Source: Roseofilum casamattae BLCC-M143
GTDB lineage: Bacteria > Cyanobacteriota > Cyanobacteriia > Cyanobacteriales > Desertifilaceae
NCBI RefSeq assembly: GCF_030068455.1
Contig: NZ_JAQOSQ010000010.1
Coordinates: 1 to 64,000, forward strand
Length of the DNA stretch: 64,000 nt
Direction: 5' to 3'
Each line of letters begins with the position of its first letter. Within the stretch, counting starts at the first letter, position 1. The position numbers were made by a program, and so were the translations under genes. Below the pieces are notes generated by a model, which worked only from the letters and a program-made list of their open reading frames with translations, searched no databases and had not been told where the DNA came from. Positions 9,289 through 17,864 of this stretch are shown here, piece after piece.

Positions 9289-10587
9289 ATGAACTGGTAT
9301 CAAAACTGCTTAAAGCCCCTACAAATCGCTTTCCTTGGAGGCGCGATCGCCACGACTAGTCTAACCTTCTTCGGAACGGCCTGGTGTCAGTCAGTACGAG
9401 CGGCTCTCCAAGATAGTCCTAAAGTTGTTGTAGATGAAGCATGGCAAATCGTCAACCGCGAATATGTCGATCCGGACTTCAACCAAATTGATTGGCTGCG
9501 CACTCGCGAAGAACTACTCGATCGCCAGTATACCGCTCCAGAAGAAGCCTACAGAGCTATTCGCAGTGCCCTCAAACAACTGCAAGACCCCTACACCCGT
9601 TTTCTCGACCCCAAGCAATTTCAACGCCTCACCGAGCAAACCTCCGGGGAGTTATCCGGAGTCGGCATATTCCTCGAACTTCATCCGCAAACGCGCCAAC
9701 TCACCGTCGTGAAACCTTACGAAAATTCTCCCGCCTCGAAAGCAGGTATTCTTTCCGGAGATACAGTGTTGTCCATTGACGGCCGCTCCACTCAAGGAAT
9801 GTCCGTACGCGCTGCAAGTCAGTTGATTCGGGGCGAAATTGGAAGTCAGGTAGAGCTGGAAATCGATCGCCCCGGATGGGGGCCCTTTGCAGTAGCGCTA
9901 ACGCGAGCGAAGATCGAAGTCCCTTCCGTGAGCCATGCAGTCAAATACGAAAATTCAGCTCGCATCGGGTATATTCGGTTAGATGAGTTCAGCTCCCATG
10001 CTGCGGAACAGATGGAACGTTCCATCATGGCTTTAGAGAAAGAGAAAGTGGATGCCTTTGTGCTCGACTTGCGCGGCAATCCCGGAGGCTTATTAGAATC
10101 GAGCATTGAAATTGCTCGCATGTGGTTGGATGAAGGCGCAATCGTGAGTACGATCGATCGCGATGGGAATCGAGAAGCCGTTCGCGCCAATGGCAGCGCC
10201 CTCACCCAACGGCCGCTCGCTGTTCTCGTAGACCAACGTTCGGCCAGTTCCAGCGAAATCCTCACCGGAGCGCTCCAAGATAACCGACGGGCGAAAATTA
10301 TCGGTACCAAGACTTTTGGTAAAGCTCTGGTGCAAGCCGTGCATTCTCTCTCCGATGGCTCCGGATTAGCAGTCACCGTTGCCCACTATTATACGCCGAA
10401 GGGAACGGATATCAGCAAAATGGGAATTACTCCCGATATTCCGATCCAATTGAGCCAACAACAACAGCGCCGTTTGGTCGCCAATCGACGCATCCGAGCC
10501 ACCCAATCCGATCCTCATTATACTCGGGCGATCGCCACCTTGATGGCACAACTCGAACCCAAACCTCTCGCACTGACATTGGAATAA
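9289..10587 (+). CDS. S41 carboxyl-terminal processing protease (Ctp family)
   Basis: A 432-residue protein with an N-terminal signal or anchor (hydrophobic residues about 12-32), a PDZ domain (about 108-200, containing GVGIFLELHP and KAGILSGD) and the S41 catalytic domain. The Ser/Lys dyad sits in SASSSEILTGALQD (about residue 322) and GTKTFGKALVQ (about 343). Cyanobacteria normally have three paralogues, CtpA, CtpB and CtpC; CtpA trims the C-terminus of photosystem II protein D1. I cannot tell from sequence alone which paralogue this is. The protein should act in the thylakoid lumen or periplasm. It is divergently oriented to the YdcF-family gene, with a 285-bp gap in which I see no other gene. 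Confidence 0.88.
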   Translation: MNWYQNCLKPLQIAFLGGAIATTSLTFFGTAWCQSVRAALQDSPKVVVDEAWQIVNREYVDPDFNQIDWLRTREELLDRQYTAPEEAYRAIRSALKQLQDPYTRFLDPKQFQRLTEQTSGELSGVGIFLELHPQTRQLTVVKPYENSPASKAGILSGDTVLSIDGRSTQGMSVRAASQLIRGEIGSQVELEIDRPGWGPFAVALTRAKIEVPSVSHAVKYENSARIGYIRLDEFSSHAAEQMERSIMALEKEKVDAFVLDLRGNPGGLLESSIEIARMWLDEGAIVSTIDRDGNREAVRANGSALTQRPLAVLVDQRSASSSEILTGALQDNRRAKIIGTKTFGKALVQAVHSLSDGSGLAVTVAHYYTPKGTDISKMGITPDIPIQLSQQQQRRLVANRRIRATQSDPHYTRAIATLMAQLEPKPLALTLE

Positions 10588-10646
10588 GCCAACACTCTGC
10601 GCCTTTTCTTCAAATTTAGCTCTCATGTAAGAGCGCGATCGCCCAT

Positions 10647-10799
10647 ATATAGTCAATTGGAATAGCAGTGAGACATAAAATTTCAAAGCCAATGAGAGCT
10701 GAGCGGAGCCGAAGCTCGGACACCCTCAGCAATCCGGACTTCGACTTCGCTCAGTCCTCACATACTTGCCTGTCTCACTGTTAATCGAATCCACTATAT
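10647..10799. mobile_element. MITE-like non-coding element with terminal inverted repeats
   Basis: A 153-bp non-coding block bounded by imperfect inverted repeats of about 29 bp. Both ends read ATATAGT inward and share AACAGTGAGACA or AGCAGTGAGACA after ~17 bp, with about five mismatches in total. The interior carries further GAGCGGAG and CTTCGACTTCGCTCAG-type inverted sequence. There is no ORF. The inner core GTGAGGACTGAGC recurs near 16214. It lies between the protease gene and the STAND gene, at the edge of the accessory island. No clear target-site duplication was found. Confidence 0.6.
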
Positions 10800-10856
10800 C
10801 TCCCTCTGCGGGCGGGAAAGACGCTAAAATAAGGTCGAGCTACGCCAGAATGTCCC

Positions 10857-13800
10857 ATGGATGTCAATAAGCAGCGTCACTATCGGTTATTGGGTTCGAC
10901 AGCACTTTTAGTTGGCGCTAATGCTTGCGGGCTGCTATTCGTGACGGGTACGATTGGCGGTGTTGTGGGCGGTATTATTGCTAATGATGTGGTTCCCCAG
11001 TATCTGGCGAATTCCAAGATACAGTTGCACAATAGTCAGGGGCAACTGGGCAATCATCACATAGCAGAAGCCGTGGGGTTGGCGATCGCACTTTTGATTC
11101 AAGCCAGAGCAGAAGCGGGAACTTATCCGAACTCGAAAAAAAAGCTGGTATCCCTGGCTGAATGTAGCGTGAAACATTGGAAAACCATCGCCCAAGAGCT
11201 ACAGGCGATGGAAAATGAGAAATTTTCCCCGATTCAGGATACGCAGGTTCTGGGCTTGTTTAGCCAGGCTTTGGGGAGCGATCGCATCCAAGTCTTGACA
11301 GAAGCAGATTGGTTGGAGTTGTTGCACGATTTGCGGGGGTATAGCCGCGTTGAGGTACGGGAGCACGTGCTCGAGCAGGTGGCAAAGGACTTGCGCAATA
11401 ATTTTGCTTCGGCGTTGCGGGAGGTATTGAAAGCGGACTTTGCCGAGGGAGGTAAGGCGTTTGGCGGGTTTGTTATTTCCATGTTGGGAGCCATTCACCA
11501 GCAGTTGCAAGAGGTGCGAGTTCCCCAAGAGAGTCGGGAAGACGTTAGCCAAGTCTTGTCTGAGTTGGAGAGAGTTAACCAGCAGCTAGCCGGAAGTCAG
11601 GCAGAAACTCAGGGATGGTTTCGGCAGCTATCGCAACAGTTGAATTCTGGCATTGAAGCAATCTTAACTGAAATTGCCAGAACTCATGAGGAGATTACCG
11701 GAATTAGACTGGCTCAAAACGAGATTAAAGAAATTTTAGCAGGTTTGCTGGGATGCTTGCAGGGAGATGTTACCGAGATAAAAGCTTTGCTGGAAAGAAT
11801 TATTGCCTTTCTCGAAAGCGAGCACAATAGGCAACCGGAGACAGCGGTGGGGTTGATAGGAGATAGCGTACCTCAGACGACTGATTGGCAGGGGAGAGCG
11901 GAAGAGTTAGAGACCATATATGGATGGTTGGCGGACGATAATCGGAAGTTGGGGATAATTGTTGGTATTGCAGGGATGGGGAAATCTGCCCTCGCGGCGA
12001 AAGTGTATCGCGAGTGCGGAGGGTTTGGGCGGAAATATTGGGCAGAGTTAAAAGGATCTCCACCGTTTGCGAGGTTTGCGCGCGGGGTGTTGCGGGAGTT
12101 GGTGCAGATACCGCAAGAGGCGATTGAAAAAACGCCGGATGCTCGGTTATTGGAGATGCTCATTCAAGGGTTGCAACGGCAGAAGTTTCTCTTGGTGTTG
12201 GATAACTTTGAGTCGGTATTGGCAGATGGGGACTATGGGGAGTTTTTGCAAGGGTGGTTGGACTGCTGCGATAAGACAGAGATTTTAGTGACGACGCAGG
12301 AGCAGCCGGAGTTAGATTGGATCGCCAATAGTTTATCGTTATCGGGATTATCGAAAACGGAAGGCGCGCGGTTATTGCAGGCGCTGGGAGTCGGGGGAGA
12401 ACTGGAGGAGTTGCAAGCTTATGCGGAAAAGGTAAACGGACATCCGTTAACCTTGCGTCTGGTAGCGGGGATGTTGGAGAAAGAGGTGGGAAAAGAAGCA
12501 CGGTTGGCAGATTTGGAGCAGTTGCAGATCGCAGACGTGCAACAGTTACTGGAAGATAAGCGCATCAAAGGCAGACATCGCCGGGAAACCGTGCAGTTGC
12601 TGGTGGTGTTGGATCGCAGTTTTAGTCTGCTGTCGTCGGTTTGGCAAACGCGGTTATTGCAGTTAACGGTATTGCGGCAGGGGTTCGACGCAACTCTGGT
12701 GTCGGCAATGGTGGGTGCAGAGGTGCGGGAGAAGGAGTTGCGCCAGCTTGCCGAGCGCGGGTTTTTGGTAGCGCGGGAACAAGGCTACGAGTTTCAGCCG
12801 TTTATTTGGGAGTATTTGCAGTATCGCGCTGGGGAGGTTGCGGAGGCGCATCAGCGAGCGGTTGAGGTATATGGGAGTCGCGCTCGGATGCCAGAAGATT
12901 GGGCAACGGCAACGGTTGAGGACGTGCAGGATTATTTGGAATGGTTTTATCATCTCTGCCAGTTGGGAGAATACGAGCAGGCATTTGATGTGCTTCGTAA
13001 TGAAGGAAAGTACGAGCAATCAATTGAGCAATTTTTCGATCTACGGGGCTACAACTCTTTGCGAATTGAACTATTTCTGCAATTGGTGCAGTACTTACCC
13101 AACCATCAAAACTCGTGCTACACTGCCTCTCTCACTAGCTTAGGGTTAGCTTACCAACACTTGGGAGAGTACCAGCAAGCCATATCCTATCACCAGCAGT
13201 CTTTAGAAATTAAACAAAAAATTGGAGATCGCTCCGGTATGGCATCTCCTTTCAACAACTTAGGTTTGGCTTACAAGTCCCTAGGAGAGTACCAGCAAGC
13301 GATATTCTACCACCAGCAGTCTCTGGAAATAGAACAAGAAATTGGCGATCGCTCTGGCATTGCCACTTCTTTCAATAACTTAGGCACTACTTACTATTTC
13401 CTCGGAGAATACCAGGAAGCAATAGCTTACTATCAGCAGTCTCTGGAAATACGACAAAAGATCGCCGATCTCTCTGGCATTGCGGATTCTTTCGGAGGCT
13501 TAGGTAGTGCTTACGGTTCCCTGGGAGAGCACCGTGAAGCAATATCCTACTTCCAGCAGTCTCTCGAAATTAAACAAAAAATTGGCGATCGCTCTGGCAT
13601 TGCCTCTTCTTTCAATAACTTAGGCGGTGCTTACTATTCCCTGGGAGAATACCAGCAAGCCATATCCTACCACCAGCAGTCTTTGGAAATCAAACAAGAA
13701 ATCGGCGATCGCTCTGGCATTGCCAATTCTTTCAACAACTTAGGATTAGCTTACTATTCCCTGGGAGAATACCAGCAAGCGATATCCTACCACCAGCAGT

Positions 13801-14471
13801 CTCTGGAAATCAAACAAGAAATCGGCGATCGCTCTGGCATTGCCTCTTCTTTCAACAGCTTAGGCACCACTTACAAATCCCTGGGAGAATACCAGCAAGC
13901 GATATCCTACCACCAGCAGTCTCTGGAAATCAAACAAGAAATCGGCGATCGCTCTGGCATTGCCGATTCTTTCAACAACTTAGGCAACGCTTACTATTCC
14001 CTGGGAGAATACCAGCAAGCGAGATCCTACCACCAGCAGTCTCTGGAAATTAAACAAGAAATCGGCGATCGCTCTGGCATTGCCAATTCTTTCAACAACT
14101 TAGGCAGTGCTTACTATTCCCTGGGAGAGTACCAGCAAGCCATACCCTACTACCAGCAGTCCTTGGAAATCTATCAAGAAATCGGTCTTCAATCTGAAGA
14201 GATTACATGTCTGCAAAATTTAAGCCAAACTCACTCCTATCTTGGACAAATTGCACAAGCTAGTTACTACAATAACCAGTTATTAGAACTCCAAGGTTTT
14301 GATGCTTTACCTGCCGCACCCTGGTTTAAATCCTTTATCCGCTTTGCCCAAAAGAGCAAGCTAAACTTAGCACTTTGCTTTATCGCAGGTTTGCTTGCCT
14401 TTCCCTTCGCTTTACTCTGGATAATTGCCGGTATTCTCTACCGGCGAGTGCGAAGTGCAATTAAAGCTTAA
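10857..14471 (+). CDS. Membrane-anchored NB-ARC (STAND) ATPase with TPR array
   Basis: A 1204-residue multidomain protein. In order: a hydrophobic N-terminal segment (about 12-42); a helical region ending in a coiled coil (about 210-330); a STAND/NB-ARC ATPase with Walker A GIAGMGKS (about 370), Walker B KFLLVLDNFE (about 445) and ILVTTQEQ (about 477); a winged-helix-like stretch (about 580-660); nine full TPR units of exactly 40 residues plus a degenerate tenth (about 762-1140); and a C-terminal membrane helix (about 1172-1198) followed by RRVR. STAND proteins are signal-triggered oligomerising switches, several of which are antiviral. The TPR array would be the sensor and the membrane segments could be anchor or effector. 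No enzymatic effector domain is recognisable. A regulatory role unrelated to defence is equally possible. Confidence 0.85.
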   Translation: MDVNKQRHYRLLGSTALLVGANACGLLFVTGTIGGVVGGIIANDVVPQYLANSKIQLHNSQGQLGNHHIAEAVGLAIALLIQARAEAGTYPNSKKKLVSLAECSVKHWKTIAQELQAMENEKFSPIQDTQVLGLFSQALGSDRIQVLTEADWLELLHDLRGYSRVEVREHVLEQVAKDLRNNFASALREVLKADFAEGGKAFGGFVISMLGAIHQQLQEVRVPQESREDVSQVLSELERVNQQLAGSQAETQGWFRQLSQQLNSGIEAILTEIARTHEEITGIRLAQNEIKEILAGLLGCLQGDVTEIKALLERIIAFLESEHNRQPETAVGLIGDSVPQTTDWQGRAEELETIYGWLADDNRKLGIIVGIAGMGKSALAAKVYRECGGFGRKYWAELKGSPPFARFARGVLRELVQIPQEAIEKTPDARLLEMLIQGLQRQKFLLVLDNFESVLADGDYGEFLQGWLDCCDKTEILVTTQEQPELDWIANSLSLSGLSKTEGARLLQALGVGGELEELQAYAEKVNGHPLTLRLVAGMLEKEVGKEARLADLEQLQIADVQQLLEDKRIKGRHRRETVQLLVVLDRSFSLLSSVWQTRLLQLTVLRQGFDATLVSAMVGAEVREKELRQLAERGFLVAREQGYEFQPFIWEYLQYRAGEVAEAHQRAVEVYGSRARMPEDWATATVEDVQDYLEWFYHLCQLGEYEQAFDVLRNEGKYEQSIEQFFDLRGYNSLRIELFLQLVQYLPNHQNSCYTASLTSLGLAYQHLGEYQQAISYHQQSLEIKQKIGDRSGMASPFNNLGLAYKSLGEYQQAIFYHQQSLEIEQEIGDRSGIATSFNNLGTTYYFLGEYQEAIAYYQQSLEIRQKIADLSGIADSFGGLGSAYGSLGEHREAISYFQQSLEIKQKIGDRSGIASSFNNLGGAYYSLGEYQQAISYHQQSLEIKQEIGDRSGIANSFNNLGLAYYSLGEYQQAISYHQQSLEIKQEIGDRSGIASSFNSLGTTYKSLGEYQQAISYHQQSLEIKQEIGDRSGIADSFNNLGNAYYSLGEYQQARSYHQQSLEIKQEIGDRSGIANSFNNLGSAYYSLGEYQQAIPYYQQSLEIYQEIGLQSEEITCLQNLSQTHSYLGQIAQASYYNNQLLELQGFDALPAAPWFKSFIRFAQKSKLNLALCFIAGLLAFPFALLWIIAGILYRRVRSAIKA
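13141..14219 (+). repeat. Nine tandem 120-bp repeats within the STAND gene
   Basis: Each unit is exactly 120 bp and encodes one TPR of the form LGEYQQAISYHQQSLEIKQ followed by EIGDRSGIA and SFNN. Units five to eight are almost identical at the DNA level, including silent positions, while units one, three and nine are more diverged. Six of nine units (two, four to eight) carry GCGATCGC at the same place. This pattern suggests recent unit duplication or gene conversion, with likely copy-number variation among relatives. Confidence 0.92.
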
Positions 14472-14483
14472 GATGGGAGTTGC

Positions 14484-14544
14484 GAAACCGGGTTTCTATC
14501 GAGATCTGGAATAGTCGATCGCAGTTGCGAGAAACCCGGTTTCT
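14484..14544. repeat. Dispersed palindromic repeat, GAAACCGGGTTTCT type
   Basis: GAAACCGGGTTTCT at 14484-14497 and AGAAACCCGGTTTCT at 14530-14544 are each near-palindromic and also complementary to each other across a 32-nt spacer. The same arrangement recurs at 61038-61100 between ndhF and ndhD. It follows the STAND gene stop by 12 nt and could fold into a long hairpin that ends its transcript. Confidence 0.75.
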
Positions 14545-14614
14545 GGTATTCGGTACGAGTTGCAGTGTTGGAGAGGGCGATCGCGCATCCACCTATCGCT
14601 TATCTGGCACTATA

Positions 14615-14971
14615 TTATGCGATCGCATTCGGCACGGGTTCGCCCACCGCAAACCCGGTAAACTGACGCACGTAAGGACATCGAAACCCTAAGACAATAT
14701 CGGTTTTAGGTACGCCTAACTCTAATAACTGCTGCGCCACTCCTTCTTCAGTAAAATCGCGCTGTACCCAAATCTTCCCATCTTGAATATCGATATGAAT
14801 CGGGCAACCATGCATCCGTTTTTCACCTTGCCATCCTACATATAATAGAAGATAGCGATCGCGCGCTGGATCGAACACAATATGTGTCGTTTCTAAAGCT
14901 TCTGGCGGTTGTGCGGTGGCATGTTGCTCGATAATTTGTCGCACTAATTCTCGATAATTTAGTTCTGCCAC
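14615..14971 (-). CDS. xisI: XisI-family protein (fdxN element excision controlling factor)
   Basis: A 118-residue protein that matches XisI throughout: an N-terminal LNYRELVRQIIEQHA, the central HIVFDPARDRYLLLYVGW, CPIHIDIQDGKIWVQRDFTE, and the C-terminal GVPKTDIVLGFRCPYVRQFT. XisI was named in Anabaena for controlling excision of the fdxN element, together with XisH and the recombinase XisF. Many cyanobacteria carry xisHI pairs with no such element, and their function there is unknown. Its start overlaps the end of xisH by 13 nt, so the two are translationally coupled. No xisF-like recombinase is in the window. Confidence 0.93.
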   Translation of the reverse strand: MAELNYRELVRQIIEQHATAQPPEALETTHIVFDPARDRYLLLYVGWQGEKRMHGCPIHIDIQDGKIWVQRDFTEEGVAQQLLELGVPKTDIVLGFRCPYVRQFTGFAVGEPVPNAIA

Positions 14972-15378
14972 AATTCTATCTCCTGTTCCTGCACATTGAA
15001 CGCTAATATTTTAATTTCATATTTCTCCAGGACGGCTTGCACGAACCTATCCGTAAAGAAATCCTCATAAACATCTGTGGGTACGGCTAAATAAAGAACT
15101 CGTTCGGAATTTAGAAATTCTAATGCCACGCGATAATTTATAAATTGCCCAACTGCGGTATGGAAATCAGATATAGTAGATAAGCCCACAAAACTTTTAA
15201 TTTCTATGGCAATTTTCCGCTTACCTTTTTCAGCGGCAAGCAACTTTTCTGCTCCCAAGTCAATATTCATTCTAACTTGCTTGGTTAGCTCAATAAATAA
15301 GGGATCGTTAGTAATCGTCCACCCATCTTTCTCAATGGCGATCCGTACCGTATCGTGAAACATATCTTTAGCGGACAT
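14959..15378 (-). CDS. xisH: XisH-family protein (PD-(D/E)XK nuclease-like)
   Basis: A 139-residue protein with XisH hallmarks: AKDMFHDTVRIAIEKDGW at the start, then a nuclease-like core MNIDLGAEKLLAA followed by KRKIAIEIKSF, whose Asp...Glu-x-Lys arrangement fits a PD-(D/E)XK fold, and AVGQFINYRVAL. The Glu and Lys of IEIKSF are intact, so a nuclease-type active site is at least possible. It is the first gene of an overlapping xisH-xisI pair and is transcribed divergently from the Uma2-type gene, with about 90 bp between. Whether it cuts DNA is not established for the family. Confidence 0.93.
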   Translation of the reverse strand: MSAKDMFHDTVRIAIEKDGWTITNDPLFIELTKQVRMNIDLGAEKLLAAEKGKRKIAIEIKSFVGLSTISDFHTAVGQFINYRVALEFLNSERVLYLAVPTDVYEDFFTDRFVQAVLEKYEIKILAFNVQEQEIELWQN

Positions 15379-15470
15379 ATTTCTGTGTTATTGACTTTAG
15401 CTATCCTGTAATAGCACGATAGCATATTGCGATCGCGTTAGAATGGGAAGGCGATCGCTCTAGTGGCACT

Positions 15471-16196
15471 ATGGTTAACATATCTCAACCTCGGCACAAA
15501 CTGCCGACGATGTACGATCTCCCCAGTGAAGAAGTCGGAGAGTCCGGTTTGCCCGACCAATACCATCCCCAACAAGCTGAATTATTATGCCTAACCTTTC
15601 AGCCATCTACTTATCCCGCGCAGCAAGTCTGGAGTGCGATGGATCTCAATCTCTACTATGACGAAAACCACACCGAACGATATAAACGTCCGGACTGGTT
15701 TGGAGTCGTGGGAGTCTCGCCATTATATGAAGAGCGAGAGTTGCGGATGAGTTATGTCATGTGGCAAGAACAAGTCAACCCCTTTATCGTCGTCGAACTG
15801 CTTTCTCCAGGTACACAGAAAGAAGATGTAGGAGAAACTGCAGCCAAACCCGGTGGCATCCCAACCAAATGGCAAGTGTATGAAGACATCCTGCAAGTAC
15901 CCTACTATGTGGTTTACGATCGCCGAAACACTACTTTCCGAGCTTTTAGCCACCAAGGAAAACGCTATCAAGAGCTAGCAATAACTGAGAATCGCTTGTG
16001 GTTGCCCGAGTTAGAATTAGGCTTAGGATTATGGCAAGGCAGGTATAAAGTTTGCGATCGCCACTGGTTGCGTTTTTATGACAGCTCCGGTAACTGGATT
16101 CCCACTCCAACAGAACAAGTCGAGCAAGAACGACTGCGAGCGGAACGTTTTCGGCGTTTGCTCCTGGAAAATGGGATTAACCCCGATGAGGATTAA
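15471..16196 (+). CDS. Uma2-family (DUF820) putative nuclease
   Basis: A 241-residue protein of the Uma2/DUF820 family, which is greatly expanded in cyanobacteria and has a PD-(D/E)XK nuclease fold. Visible family elements are the conserved YKRPDWFGV (catalytic Asp), the hydrophobic strand FIVVELLSPGT with the acidic residue, YVVYDRRN, and the C-terminal WLPELELGLGLWQG. The end is a charged helix (EQVEQERLRAERFRRLL), a common tail in these proteins. The function is unknown; many copies lie near mobile elements. Here it neighbours xisHI, a second PD-(D/E)XK-type protein. The start ATG at 15471 follows a HIP1-rich spacer with no clear ribosome-binding site. Confidence 0.88.
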   Translation: MVNISQPRHKLPTMYDLPSEEVGESGLPDQYHPQQAELLCLTFQPSTYPAQQVWSAMDLNLYYDENHTERYKRPDWFGVVGVSPLYEERELRMSYVMWQEQVNPFIVVELLSPGTQKEDVGETAAKPGGIPTKWQVYEDILQVPYYVVYDRRNTTFRAFSHQGKRYQELAITENRLWLPELELGLGLWQGRYKVCDRHWLRFYDSSGNWIPTPTEQVEQERLRAERFRRLLLENGINPDED

Positions 16197-16213
16197 ACTG
16201 AGATAAATAATTG

Positions 16214-16256
16214 TGTGAGGACTGAGCAAAGTCGGACTTCGGCTTCGCTCAGTCAC
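16214..16256. repeat. Hairpin repeat between convergent genes
   Basis: GACTGAGC (16220-16227) pairs with GCTCAGTC (16247-16254) around an inner AAGTC/GACTT-like segment. The sequence GTGAGGACTGAGC is shared with the interior of the MITE-like element at 10647-10799. It sits between the convergent Uma2-type and GT39-like genes, where it could terminate both transcripts. Confidence 0.6.
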
Positions 16257-16264
16257 CGTCTGGA

Positions 16265-17845
16265 TTACTCAAGAGGTTGCACGCGAACTAATCGCGTATT
16301 GTCGAGAAACTCGAGACGATAGTCTTCTTTGAGATCCTCTCGCAGTTCTTTCGCCGCATTGTACAAGAAAATTTGGCGATCGCCCTCCAACTCTTTAATT
16401 TTATCCGGAACCAATGGAAAATGTTCCCGACGAATTAACCAAAATCGAGTCTCCGGATTCACCTTATGGCTAAATGTCACCAAATCCCCAAAATTCGTAT
16501 CCGAAGGATGACTGATAATCAGAGGAGCGGGGGCTTGTTGAATTTGTGAAATCGCGCGCGTGGTCTCCGGACTCCATCCCTTATTCCACCAGGCTTCCGC
16601 TCGCGCATTCTCGACGCAAGAGGCAACTCCGCCAGCAATTAACAACGCAAAAATCGCGCTACCCAACATCGGTTTCCATCGTACTTTTGCCGTCAGCAAA
16701 CCGTAAATAAAATACGAAACAATCAGCTCAAAGCCAATAATGACACCCATAAAATAGCGCGTATTTTTCGATCGCATTCCCCCAAACAAAACATCGGGAA
16801 TCATCAGCGGTAGCATGGCAATCCCTAAGGAAAGCATAAATAACCACACTCGTTTAGGAGCGTGTTGGACTAAATAAATGGTTGCGACAATCGTCAGTGC
16901 CAGCAGTAAATAAAGCGCTGTCTCTTCGGATAAAAATCCCAAAGTTGCACCATCAAAATCGATAAAACTACGAGTCAGATGTTTTCCCCAAAACTTAGCG
17001 ATGGGAAAATTATGCGGAGACTTTTCGCTCCAGCTCGTGACGCTTCTGACATAATTCCAATTTTCAATTAAAATACCCAACCAAGGCGCAAAAGCTAAAC
17101 CGGCAAAACTGATAGCTAAGATCGATCGCTTGACTCGACTGCTCCAGCGAAACCCTTCCACCAGTAAAACCCAAAGTTGTTGGCTAAACGTAATTAAAAC
17201 CGATAACAGATTCGTATATAAATTGAACGCCGTAGCGAGAGAATAAACCATCCAATCATCGCCGCGATTTAATCGGGTTGCTCGCAACAATGTGAGGCTG
17301 GAGAGCAGAATACTAATCGTCCACAAACTATATTGGCGCGCCTCTTGTGCATAGAGGACGTGAACTGGAGAAACCGCTAACAGGGCGATCGCAATCCACC
17401 CGACTCCAGGCGCTAAAAATAGTTCGTTTGCCAATAAATATAATAAAGGAAACGTCAGTAAACTGAGAACAGCCGAAAAACTCCGCACCACTGCTACCGA
17501 CGAGCCAAAATTATCCATCCATAACCGTAAGAGCAGATAATATAAGGGCGGATGCTCGGGATGAGTCATTAAAGACTTTAAAGTATCATCAATTCCTAAC
17601 TCTGGGGTTAACTGCTGATAGGTTTGTAAATCTTCTGCGGTTAAAAATTGGTTATTAAATGATGCCTGAGAAACTTGCCACCCAATATATCCCGAGACTC
17701 GCAAAGACGTATAGATTTCATCATGCCAATAGACTTTGCGATCGAGATGAGCAAAACGAAAGACAATACCGATCGCGATAATAGCAGCGATCGCAAATTT
17801 GAATTGACGAGAAAGAGAAGTCATTAATAGTCCATCCCGAACCAT
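16265..17845 (-). CDS. GT39-like (GT-C) integral membrane glycosyltransferase
   Basis: A protein of about 526 residues with an N-terminal helix followed by the acidic motif VYWHDEIYTS (about residues 40-50), the first extracytoplasmic loop typical of GT-C/PMT-type glycosyltransferases, then about ten more membrane segments, including PLYYLLLRLW and VSPVHVLYAQEARQY. It should transfer a sugar from a polyprenyl-phosphate carrier to an acceptor outside the cytoplasm; the substrate is unknown. The frame is open up to 17905, but a start at 17845 is preceded by GGGTGGATAC and lies just past the upstream gene's stop. The ATG at 17824 is the other option. It probably forms an operon with the membrane protein gene upstream. 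Confidence 0.82.
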   Translation of the reverse strand: MVRDGLLMTSLSRQFKFAIAAIIAIGIVFRFAHLDRKVYWHDEIYTSLRVSGYIGWQVSQASFNNQFLTAEDLQTYQQLTPELGIDDTLKSLMTHPEHPPLYYLLLRLWMDNFGSSVAVVRSFSAVLSLLTFPLLYLLANELFLAPGVGWIAIALLAVSPVHVLYAQEARQYSLWTISILLSSLTLLRATRLNRGDDWMVYSLATAFNLYTNLLSVLITFSQQLWVLLVEGFRWSSRVKRSILAISFAGLAFAPWLGILIENWNYVRSVTSWSEKSPHNFPIAKFWGKHLTRSFIDFDGATLGFLSEETALYLLLALTIVATIYLVQHAPKRVWLFMLSLGIAMLPLMIPDVLFGGMRSKNTRYFMGVIIGFELIVSYFIYGLLTAKVRWKPMLGSAIFALLIAGGVASCVENARAEAWWNKGWSPETTRAISQIQQAPAPLIISHPSDTNFGDLVTFSHKVNPETRFWLIRREHFPLVPDKIKELEGDRQIFLYNAAKELREDLKEDYRLEFLDNTRLVRVQPLE

Positions 17846-17864
17846 GTATCCACCCGCACTGTAG

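Noticed and set aside
13141-14219. Regular repeats that could suggest a CRISPR array
   Set aside because: The unit is 120 bp without unique spacers, it is in frame, and it encodes TPR motifs.
14615-15378. A working fdxN-type excision element
   Set aside because: Only xisH and xisI are present; there is no xisF-like recombinase and no nif gene or direct-repeat border in the window.
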